Shown: positions 45,009 to 52,774 of the stretch, piece after piece
How positions within the stretch are numbered: position 1 is the stretch's first letter
Layout of the letters: the number at the start of each line of letters is the position of its first letter
Assembly: GCA_903847315.1 (NCBI GenBank)
Contig: CAINDG010000032.1
Coordinates: 1-52,774, forward strand
Reading direction: 5' to 3'
Length of the DNA: 52,774 bases
Source of the DNA: an uncultured Planctomycetota bacterium
Lineage (GTDB): Bacteria > Planctomycetota > Phycisphaerae > Sedimentisphaerales > UBA12454
Notes under the pieces: generated by a model
Databases searched by the model: none
What the model was told of the DNA's origin: nothing
The model's input: the letters and a program-made list of their open reading frames with translations, nothing else
Translations under genes and position numbers: made by a program

Positions 45009-45240
45009 GTGTCAAAAAAGTGTCAATCGCCACTGTATAACCACTTGTCAGTCACTTGTATATTCACTTGTCAACCACATGTAATCCTCATTTTTGCCCA
45101 AAAAACGCATTGTAACTATTTGCTAATACAGCGTTTATGGAGCGACCATCGGGCTGTCGATCCGAAGGTTGAGGGTTCGATCCCCTTCGGCCTCGTTTTA
45201 ACTTTAACGCTGATAAGCAGTTATATTTATCAGCGTTTTT
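45009..45240 (+). repeat. tRNA-Asp 3'-half repeat module, copy 3
   Basis: It is a close copy of 12887-13125. The GTGTCAA doublet is at 45009, heptamers CACTTGT, CACTTGT, CACTTGT, CACATGT start at 45042, 45053, 45065 and 45076, the 42-bp tRNA-Asp half is at 45154-45195 (identical to the others) and a terminator follows. Twelve mismatches in 187 bp to copy 1, none in the tRNA part. All copies have the same orientation. Confidence 0.85.
45206..45240 (+). terminator. Intrinsic terminator of repeat module copy 3
   Basis: AACGCTGATAA and TTATCAGCGTT form a perfect 11-bp stem with loop GCAGTTATAT, followed by a T-run. Compared with copy 1 the stem changes are mostly paired while the loop is nearly the same. 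Confidence 0.88.
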
Positions 45241-45264
45241 GTTTCATTCTCAAACCCCAAATTT

Positions 45265-45421
45265 GCGTCAGTTGTCGGTCGTAACTCACTTGTGAATCCA
45301 TATTATATGTTCATCACAACCTTGTTTTTTGAGCAAAAATCTGTGATAACCTCTTGTTTAAATAAATACTTTAAAGGGGCATCGGATATATAATCCGAAG
45401 GTTGAGAGCCCGAGCCCTTTC
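45265..45421 (+). repeat. Degenerate fourth tRNA-Asp module
   Basis: A diverged copy: GCGTCA, TAACTCACTTGTGAA, GTTTTTTGAGCAAAAATC, then ATCCGAAGGTTGAGAGCCCGA and GCCCTTTC, which match copies 1 and 3 in order. The T-arm is broken (GAGAGCCCGAGCCC) and no terminator is seen. The region up to 45603 shows nothing else I can support. Confidence 0.6.
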
Positions 45422-45603
45422 AATATATGCGATTGTCAAAGAGGATGGCAAATTTGATAGGTATTTGTGAAGCTATTTACCTTCAGTTTTTTTGCCTGAA
45501 CCAGCTCAATTTTAGATTGCGTAAGCTGCCTTCTGCACCAAAGCTTCTTCTTTAGTTCTGCTTCGGTTTCATAAATCTTTGCGATTTAACAAGTTTGGAT
45601 TTT

Positions 45604-48600
45604 TTAAGAGGGCAGGGGCATACCCACTTCTACGACAGCATAATGTTCTATGCGATCGTCCACAAGATGGATTTTTTTATCTTGCTGTTCGATATTATCA
45701 AGCAGCACGCGTTTGACGTTCCAAGTTTCGGGGCCTGTCTTCACAATTCGAATATGGAAGAAAGTGTTGCGGTAACAGTAGTGCAAAGTATATTCGTTCC
45801 ACTCTGCCGGCAGAAGCGGCGAAAAAGACAGCGTATCCACCTGCAGCCGAAGTCCTAACAGGTGTTCGACCAAAAGCTGATACATCCATCCGGAAGAGCC
45901 GGTATACCATGTCCATCCACCTCTGCCCTCGTGCCCGAGAGCCGAATACACATCTGCGGCCACAACGTATGGCTCTACTTTGTACACTGATGCAGTTTCC
46001 GGAGAATCGGAACGGTGAATAGGATTAATCATCGAAAATAATCTCCATGCCTGCTCAGCATTGTGGGTACGGGCAACAGCGATAGCAGCCCAAATCGCGG
46101 CGTGAGTGTACTGTCCGCCGTTTTCTCGCACACCGGGAATATAGCCGCAAATGTAACCGGGATCCATTGCCGTCCCATCAAATGGCGGGTCCAACAAACG
46201 TATCGTGCGGGTTTTGGGGTCGATAAGACTATTCAGTGCGGCCTGCAGTGCTTGATTGGCCTTTTGCTGATCGGCCGCGCCACTCAGTATCGCCCAAGAT
46301 TGCGGCAGCAAGTCAACGCGGCATTGATTATTTCGTGCCGAGCCTAAGGGACTGCCATCATCAAAAAACGCCCGCAAATACCATTTACCATCCCATGCGT
46401 GGGTCTCAATATTGTTCTGCAGACTTTTTGCATGCGCATGACATTTATCCGCAAACTCAATATTGTTTCGCTGCCGGGCCAGAGTTTCGAATGATTTGAG
46501 AGTGTCATATAAGAAAAATGCCAGCCAGACGCTCTCGCCAGAACCCTTGTGGCCGACCCGGTTCATTCCGTCGTTCCAGTCTCCCGAGCCCATTAGGGGC
46601 AGACCATGAGAGCCGTACCGCATAGCGTGATTCAGTGCACGGACGCAGTGTTCATAAACGGAAGCCGACTTATCCGAAACTTGCGGCATACCATAATGGC
46701 TATCCTCCGATGGATCAAGGAGAGGCGCCTCGAGAAACGGAATCTGCTCATCCAGTACACCGGTGTCTCCGGTTGCGGCAACGTAACGACATGCGACATA
46801 GACCAGCCAGAGATAATCGTCCGAGATACGTGTGCGTACGCCTCGCCCCAACGGAGGATGCCACCAGTGCTGAACGTCTCCATCGCGGAACTGCCGGCTG
46901 GAGCATGTCAGCAGATGCTGCCTTGTAAGCCATGGACACTCGTATAAAAAGGCCAGAGAATCCTGCAGTTGGTCGCGGAAACCAAATGCCCCTCCGGATT
47001 GATAATATCCGCTGCGTCCCCAAAAACGGCAGGCCAGTGTCTGGTACAGCAGCCAGTGATTGACCAGCAGGTTCACCGAGGCATCGGGCGTGTCCACATG
47101 AATCCCACCCAGGTTGTGTTTCCACGTATCCCAAACATCTTCCAGGACACATCTGGCACCATCAATACCGTTGCTCTGTGCCAAAAAATCACGCGCCTGT
47201 TGTTCACTGTCCGCCGCACCGAGCACAAATACAACCTGGACTTGCTCTCCCGGCGGAATTTCCACATACGCCTGAATAGCTCCGCACGGGTCGTCGCCTG
47301 TGCCTACGTGATTGGACAGACTTACTCCACGCATAGCCGCGGGTGAATTCAAGGAACCATTACGTCCCAGAAACTCAGCCCGAGACGTCGTTAATGTCTG
47401 TTGAGAATGGCTGCAGTGAAAAAAAGCCACAGATTTATTAAAGTCTGCTTTGAAAGTGTTCCAGGCGAATATCGCACCGGTTTGTGAATCCAGCCGATTT
47501 ACGACATACATAGAGTGTCGTGCGCGACTCTCACCCAGGACCCATTCGACATAACCGGTCAGACTCAGCTTGCGGCTTCGGTTCGAAAGATTCCGAACTG
47601 TTATGGTTGTAAACTTAAGGGGCGCCGCTGGCGATACATAAGTAAAGACTTCAGAGAAGATACGCTCCTCGTTGTGTTCAAAAGTGGAATATCCTAATCC
47701 ATGGCGCGAGACATAGGATGTTAGGCCTCGAGTCGGCCATGGTGTTGGCGACCAGAACCTGCCTGTCTCCTCATCACGGATATAGAAGGCTTCGCCGCTG
47801 GTGTCACAAACAGCATCGTTATACCAGGGCGTTAGACGAAATTCATGCGCGTTCTTATACCAGGTATAGGCCCCCCCTGATTCGCTGATGACCGAGCCGA
47901 AATCCGGGTTTGCCAGGACATTGGCCCAAGGCGCCGGAGTGACCGACCCAGGACGTAGAATGATTACATATTCCCTGCCGTCATTACTAAATCCGCCCCA
48001 GCCGTTGAAGAACAGAAGTTCGCGATGGGGTGTATCTGCATCATCGGACACAGTTTTCCCCGGCTTGCGCGTCGGCTTTAGCAAAGGTAAGTCAAATTTA
48101 GATATGGCGTGCCTTTCCAGATGTTCAGCCAAAGTGCCAATGCGGTCGCTCAGTACAATTCGACTAATTGCGCGAAGCAGCATACGATCCTCTTCAGGAA
48201 CCTGGTCGATGTTCCGCACGAATATGCCAGCGGGCTGATTGAGAGCTTTGGCCTCGAGACTGGCGTTTACAAGGCCGATGATCGCATCCATAAGACTTTG
48301 GCGGTATCCCATGTACGCTTCACACAGGATGACCAAATCAACTCGCACTCCCTTATTGCGCCAATATGCGTGCGCTTTGAGCACCTGGCGAACGAGGTCG
48401 AGCCCCAATTGGTCAGACACTCGAAGAGTTACTATGGGCAAATCACCGGATATACCGTATGCCCAAAGATCGGATTGACCTTTGCGATTGCGTGCAATCA
48501 GGCTGGGGCGAGCGCGCAAACGCGGGTTGGAATATATGATAAGACCGGCCAACTGACTGAATAACTGACTATCAGATTCCCTAGCCTGCAACTGGTGTAG

Positions 48601-51600
48601 GATAACTTGACTGTGCGTCCATGCCATTTCGAATACGCGATCCGCCAAGTGGCGGTCATAATACTTGTCCAAAAGCGACAGGGCTTTTGAACGGTCCTGC
48701 CCAACTCCCCAGATAGCATCCAGTGTAATGGATTGTCCCGGCTCAAGATGTATGCGACGTCGGACCGCCATTACAGGGTCCAGCACCGCACCGCAGGTGC
48801 CGGACAGCGGACCTGGATTTTTCATGGCTCCGGCGTCAGCCGCTGTTCGGCATCTCCCCAGAAAACGCCAACGGTCTGTCTCAAACGAAACCTCCTCAGA
48901 TGGAGCAATATCATGAACGACCATCCCGTGAAAGAATATGGGCCAGGACTCTTGGGGTGATTGGGGCCGCCGAATACAAAAAATTGCCGCCTTTTCCGGT
49001 ATGATTTCCGTCTGCACAAACAAGCCGTGAAACGCGGGTTGTTCACATGCATCGATACCATTGAGAAGTACGACTTCCGCATAACTGGTAATTTCAAAAT
49101 TTCGGCTGTGTCCCGCAAGATTTGTAATCAACAAACGGCGCAATTCTATATCGTCTTCGGAAGAAACCGCTGCTCTCATCTGCACTTTTACTTTATCTCG
49201 TATAGATTGAAACTCAACGGAGCCTTGAAAGAATGTGGCTTCATAATGGTCAAATTGCGGACACATCGGCTGGGCAGTTACGGACCACGTGCTGCCCGTG
49301 TCGATATCGCTGAGGTATAAAAAAGTTCCCCAATGGTCTCGCGTAGTGTCTTCCTGCCATCGCGTCAAAGACAGGTTTTCCCATCGACTGGAACCACTTC
49401 CTGCTGATGTAATAAGAACATGATAGCGGCCATTGGAAAGCAGATGTACATCGGGCACCGGTAAATCTGCTCGTGTGAACGACCGCGAAGCGATCTGGGC
49501 CGGCTCTGCCTGGCCGACAATTTCAGGTTTCTCCGAAGCTATTCCAATTTTTGTTCGGACATCGGTGACAGGTATTCGCTCCTGCAGCAGCAATAAGTAA
49601 GCGCGAATCCGCGGGTCACTGAGGAACCGCCGCTGCATAGGCTCGCCCATGAGAGAATTGTCTATGGCGAGCAGGCTCATCCCGCTATGATGGGCCATAA
49701 AAGTCCGGACAATGGCAAAATTCTTTCCCAGTGGTACTCTGCTGCGAGTGTAATCGATAGCCTCATAAAAACCGTAGCGGCCGACAAATCCTTCTTCGGC
49801 CATCTTTTGAAGGTTTCGGCAAGCGGTGAAAGGCTCAACCATTAGTGCCAGGGCCGCTGCGTATGGCGCTACCACAAGATCGTCCTTCAATCCTCGTTTG
49901 AGACCAAGGCCGACGACGCCAAAGCCGCGATACTGATACACTTTCTGAACATCAATCTGATTGAAGCAGGATTCTGAAAATCCCCACGGCGTACCATTGC
50001 TTAATCCGTAACTTATCTGGCGACGCACAGCTTCCCGACAGGATTCATATAGCAGTGTTGCTTTATAGGCGGGCATGAACAACAGCGGCATCAAGTATTC
50101 AAACATCGAACCGCTCCAGGATATTAATATTTTGGCCTTGTCGCCGGGAACTAACTGACGTCCCAGACAAAACCAATGGTCGATAGGCAGCTGCCCCAGA
50201 GCCACACCCAGAAAGCTGCTCAGTCTGGCCTCAGAAGCCAACAGGTCATAGTAGCCGGAGTCTCGCTGGTGTGTGTCGAGATTATAGCCAATCGACATTA
50301 GTCTGTGTGAGACATCATATAAAAAGCTCAAGTCGATTTCAGATAATTCGCGGCATTGGTTCTGAAGATTTTCCAAGGCTGTTATGCGTTGAGCAGCTCG
50401 TGCTGCAGAAAGCTCAAGGATATTGCGAGGCAAAGAAGATTCATAATGATTATCAGATTGTTCCGGCATTTGGGGCACATTGTGCGTCAGGATGCTGATT
50501 TTCAAATCAGCCAAATCATGCAGACAGGGAATCGTATCTGCAAAGGGCAGCTCCGGTTGAGTTCTGTGGGCATCCTTGTCTAAATCGAGCCATGGTGCCA
50601 GATAAATCAGGTCATTTCGCAGGTCTTGGCACTGATTTCGCAACGCGTGAAACCAGAAATCCGGTTCACTGCCCGTACCGACAAGGCTTTCAACCTCAGA
50701 TAAAGTCGAAGCAAATAGGGTTAAGGCTCGGTATGGCCCCGATAAAGTATCATCTGCCGACCCAAGAGACTTCATCTGTTCTGTGACTGTTTTTTGTATG
50801 CGTTGAATACTGTTTGCGTTCATCCCTTGCGGCGGATTTTTCAACGCCATACGCAGTTCATCCAGCAGGATTTGAGCAGTATCCTCCAGCCCATTTCGCC
50901 ATCCTTCCGGGAGAATAGGATGGCAGACCAATTCCGCAAAACCAGCTCTGAGAGTTATCAGCGACCCTGATAAATTGCCGCTATCGGCGGTAGAAATATA
51001 ACGGGGACGAAATGATTGAAGTGTTCGGGTGTCATACCAATTGTAGAAGTGTCCGTGATATCGAGGCAGTTCTTCCATTGTTTTGAATGTTTCTCCGGAG
51101 CGATCCATAAGCGTCTTTACTGAGATATAGCCGAAGTCGTAGGCAGCCAAATTGCTAAGAAGAGCCATACCGATGTTTGTAGGTGAAGTTCGGTAAGCCT
51201 CACCGATAAACGGGTCCTCCTGAAAATTATCCGGCGGCAGCCAGTGGTTTTCATGTCCGACTAAATGTTCAAAAAACGCCCATGTACGCCGAGCCATTTT
51301 TCTAAGAAACAATTTTTGTTCATCGTTAATTTTTTGCTTTGAGGGTAAAGTGGGCAAACTAAGTTGCCAAACGATTACTGGTGATACAAACCAACCTGTT
51401 AACAAAATAAAAATGGTCCCAACTATCATAGATCCGCCTGGAGGCTTAGGCAGATATTGCCCCAGGTTTAAAATGTCTGCAATTGACGGAAAACTCGCTG
51501 CGACGAGCAGGGCTGCTATAAGTATCGCACTGGTGGGTGCGATCCACATAGTTCTAAATATTCCCGTCAGGCTATTTAAGACTTTTTTATCGGCGTCTGA

Positions 51601-52774
51601 TGCTGTCTGCCATTCAAGCAGATGCCGGTGGCTAATCATGAGGCGCCAAGCGGTCAATAGTATGGCTTTCAAATAAATTAAGGCGTTAAACGGTACCAGC
51701 AGCAGGTCGAGAAGGTCTATAACCCAGAGTTGCAATTCCCTGTGGACGGCGTATGCTATATGTGTGGACCAATTCAAATACTTTGATTTGACCGCGATTG
51801 CCCTTAGTGACTTCAGCAGGTTGGGCAGAAAAAAGATTGCCGCAAGCAGCGATATCCAGTGCATCGCCGAACCAGGCATTCCAAACCATCCCAGGAGAAA
51901 AGCGATAAACAAGGCTAATGGCACAAGTGTTCTCCTGAGGTTATCTATAATCATCCATTTGGCCAGCGAGCTGAGAGGATTACGGCGAGGTTTTCCTTGC
52001 GGGCCCGGCACCGTAGGCAAAAGCCATCTCGCAATCTGCCAATCACCCCGCGCCCATCGAAATCTCCGGCTGACATCCGCTAAATACCGGCAGGGATGTT
52101 CTTCAGGTAATTCAATATCATTTAAGAAACCGCACCTGGCATAACAACCTTCAATCATATCATGGCTAAGAATCCGGTTTTCCGGAAAGCAGTCGCCGAC
52201 AGTGGCATCAAACGCCTTGATGTCGTAAATGCCTTTTCCCACGAATTGTGCTTGACCAAACAAATCCTGGTACACATTTGAGACCTCACGAGTATAAGGG
52301 TCGAGACCAACGTCACCGGCGAATAACCGGACGAAGAGAGATTGCTGAGAACTGGGAAGACTTGTCGCCAACTTCGGTTGTAACATACCGTAACCTTTAT
52401 CTACGCAGCGGCGCTGCGCATCAATCCTGGGACGGTTTAACGGATGTCCTATAGTTCCGGCCATCTTCCAGGCAGATTGCGGCGGCAAGGCAGTGTCCGC
52501 ATCGAGAACAATGACGTATCGGACATTACGTAAGCACTGAATGTCACCTTCAATGATTGAGAATGGGTCCGTGATACCTTTCTGGACAAGTTGATTAAAC
52601 TGTGTAAGCTTGCCGCGTTTGCGTTCGTACCCCATCCAGCATCTTTCCACCGGGTTCCACCGGCGAGGCCGATGAAGAATATAGAAAACCGTTTGATTAT
52701 CGGTAGTATATTTCAAGTTCAGCCTGCGGATGCCGGCCAACGCCGCATCCAGCAACGCTTGATCTTCAGGCATA
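45604..52774 (-). CDS. ndvB: Cyclic beta-1,2-glucan synthase, NdvB/ChvB type (N-terminus cut by window edge)
   Basis: This very large membrane enzyme makes cyclic beta-1,2-glucan. About 2390 residues are visible; family members are around 2800, so the first few hundred are missing. Visible order: GT84 glycosyltransferase domain with VLDADTALPP and FRWARGDWQ, several membrane helices (about 280-480), a glucoamylase-like domain (EAYRTSPTNIGM; SWSGSMFEYLMP about 900), two GH94-type beta-sandwiches, and the GH94 catalytic barrel (FRDQLQDS; catalytic Asp region GSGDWNDG at about 2060), which trims or sets ring size. The frame is open throughout. Convergent with no close neighbour. Confidence 0.93.
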   Translation of the reverse strand, partial: MPEDQALLDAALAGIRRLNLKYTTDNQTVFYILHRPRRWNPVERCWMGYERKRGKLTQFNQLVQKGITDPFSIIEGDIQCLRNVRYVIVLDADTALPPQSAWKMAGTIGHPLNRPRIDAQRRCVDKGYGMLQPKLATSLPSSQQSLFVRLFAGDVGLDPYTREVSNVYQDLFGQAQFVGKGIYDIKAFDATVGDCFPENRILSHDMIEGCYARCGFLNDIELPEEHPCRYLADVSRRFRWARGDWQIARWLLPTVPGPQGKPRRNPLSSLAKWMIIDNLRRTLVPLALFIAFLLGWFGMPGSAMHWISLLAAIFFLPNLLKSLRAIAVKSKYLNWSTHIAYAVHRELQLWVIDLLDLLLVPFNALIYLKAILLTAWRLMISHRHLLEWQTASDADKKVLNSLTGIFRTMWIAPTSAILIAALLVAASFPSIADILNLGQYLPKPPGGSMIVGTIFILLTGWFVSPVIVWQLSLPTLPSKQKINDEQKLFLRKMARRTWAFFEHLVGHENHWLPPDNFQEDPFIGEAYRTSPTNIGMALLSNLAAYDFGYISVKTLMDRSGETFKTMEELPRYHGHFYNWYDTRTLQSFRPRYISTADSGNLSGSLITLRAGFAELVCHPILPEGWRNGLEDTAQILLDELRMALKNPPQGMNANSIQRIQKTVTEQMKSLGSADDTLSGPYRALTLFASTLSEVESLVGTGSEPDFWFHALRNQCQDLRNDLIYLAPWLDLDKDAHRTQPELPFADTIPCLHDLADLKISILTHNVPQMPEQSDNHYESSLPRNILELSAARAAQRITALENLQNQCRELSEIDLSFLYDVSHRLMSIGYNLDTHQRDSGYYDLLASEARLSSFLGVALGQLPIDHWFCLGRQLVPGDKAKILISWSGSMFEYLMPLLFMPAYKATLLYESCREAVRRQISYGLSNGTPWGFSESCFNQIDVQKVYQYRGFGVVGLGLKRGLKDDLVVAPYAAALALMVEPFTACRNLQKMAEEGFVGRYGFYEAIDYTRSRVPLGKNFAIVRTFMAHHSGMSLLAIDNSLMGEPMQRRFLSDPRIRAYLLLLQERIPVTDVRTKIGIASEKPEIVGQAEPAQIASRSFTRADLPVPDVHLLSNGRYHVLITSAGSGSSRWENLSLTRWQEDTTRDHWGTFLYLSDIDTGSTWSVTAQPMCPQFDHYEATFFQGSVEFQSIRDKVKVQMRAAVSSEDDIELRRLLITNLAGHSRNFEITSYAEVVLLNGIDACEQPAFHGLFVQTEIIPEKAAIFCIRRPQSPQESWPIFFHGMVVHDIAPSEEVSFETDRWRFLGRCRTAADAGAMKNPGPLSGTCGAVLDPVMAVRRRIHLEPGQSITLDAIWGVGQDRSKALSLLDKYYDRHLADRVFEMAWTHSQVILHQLQARESDSQLFSQLAGLIIYSNPRLRARPSLIARNRKGQSDLWAYGISGDLPIVTLRVSDQLGLDLVRQVLKAHAYWRNKGVRVDLVILCEAYMGYRQSLMDAIIGLVNASLEAKALNQPAGIFVRNIDQVPEEDRMLLRAISRIVLSDRIGTLAEHLERHAISKFDLPLLKPTRKPGKTVSDDADTPHRELLFFNGWGGFSNDGREYVIILRPGSVTPAPWANVLANPDFGSVISESGGAYTWYKNAHEFRLTPWYNDAVCDTSGEAFYIRDEETGRFWSPTPWPTRGLTSYVSRHGLGYSTFEHNEERIFSEVFTYVSPAAPLKFTTITVRNLSNRSRKLSLTGYVEWVLGESRARHSMYVVNRLDSQTGAIFAWNTFKADFNKSVAFFHCSHSQQTLTTSRAEFLGRNGSLNSPAAMRGVSLSNHVGTGDDPCGAIQAYVEIPPGEQVQVVFVLGAADSEQQARDFLAQSNGIDGARCVLEDVWDTWKHNLGGIHVDTPDASVNLLVNHWLLYQTLACRFWGRSGYYQSGGAFGFRDQLQDSLAFLYECPWLTRQHLLTCSSRQFRDGDVQHWWHPPLGRGVRTRISDDYLWLVYVACRYVAATGDTGVLDEQIPFLEAPLLDPSEDSHYGMPQVSDKSASVYEHCVRALNHAMRYGSHGLPLMGSGDWNDGMNRVGHKGSGESVWLAFFLYDTLKSFETLARQRNNIEFADKCHAHAKSLQNNIETHAWDGKWYLRAFFDDGSPLGSARNNQCRVDLLPQSWAILSGAADQQKANQALQAALNSLIDPKTRTIRLLDPPFDGTAMDPGYICGYIPGVRENGGQYTHAAIWAAIAVARTHNAEQAWRLFSMINPIHRSDSPETASVYKVEPYVVAADVYSALGHEGRGGWTWYTGSSGWMYQLLVEHLLGLRLQVDTLSFSPLLPAEWNEYTLHYCYRNTFFHIRIVKTGPETWNVKRVLLDNIEQQDKKIHLVDDRIEHYAVVEVGMPLPS

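Noticed and set aside
45436-45582. Minus-strand fragment of about 48 codons resembling a lysine-rich protein end
   Set aside because: No start codon, no recognisable family and no upstream continuation; it may be chance.

Overview
The window most likely comes from an anaerobic member of the Planctomycetota, probably class Phycisphaerae. This is an inference from several traits seen together: two secretion-type prepilin-like proteins with a C-terminal V-D-G-H motif, dockerin repeats ending in W, a zinc-finger anti-sigma protein beside an ECF sigma factor, and a Wood-Ljungdahl-type methylene-tetrahydrofolate reductase cluster. No rRNA or complete tRNA is present to settle the taxonomy.

Layout. 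(1) 1-12727, minus strand: a phosphate-starvation block with pstB (cut by the window edge), pstA, pstC, pstS, a putative porin, a large PstS-like protein carrying seven dockerin-type repeats, a prepilin-like protein, arsC, phoR and phoB. Four promoters in this block share one architecture: four TTAACA-like hexamers repeated every 11 bp, then 9 bp, then a -10-like TAnnnT. This looks like the local Pho box and ties all these genes into one regulon. (2) 12728-13695: a repeat module ending in the 3' half of a tRNA-Asp(GUC), a transposase remnant and the nuo promoter. (3) 13696-23164, plus strand: nuoABCDHIJKLMN, an 11-subunit complex I with no NuoE, NuoF or NuoG (no NADH-oxidising module). (4) 23544-37574, plus strand: an MvhD-like protein, MetF, three glutamate-synthase-like proteins, HdrC, HdrB, a 1497-residue HdrA/GltD fusion, MvhD and MetV. 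(5) 37575-45603: two more tRNA-Asp modules and eroded relatives flank a WYL regulator, an ECF sigma factor, a four-zinc-finger anti-sigma-like membrane protein, a second prepilin-like protein, a C39-peptidase-like protein with a cysteine-rich tail, and a dockerin protein. (6) 45604-52774, minus strand: most of a cyclic beta-1,2-glucan synthase of the NdvB type, cut by the right edge.

How the genes may work together. The Pst transporter, PhoB/PhoR and the putative porin form a phosphate-scavenging system. ArsC in the phoBR operon would handle arsenate taken up by the same transporter. The most striking part is regions 3-4. MetF, MetV, HdrABC and MvhD are the components of the multisubunit methylene-THF reductase known from Moorella. 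Here they are interleaved with a split glutamate synthase, with an NAD(P)H-binding GltD domain inserted into HdrA, and they lie directly downstream of a complex I without its own electron-input module. I infer a flavin-based electron-transfer hub joining C1 metabolism, pyridine nucleotides, possibly glutamate, and proton pumping. The partners and direction of electron flow cannot be read from sequence.

The tRNA-Asp modules lie at the borders between functional blocks. They carry phased short repeats at a nearly fixed distance from the tRNA end and a terminator whose stem shows compensatory changes between copies. They could be attachment-site scars of tandem islands or an undescribed repeat family.
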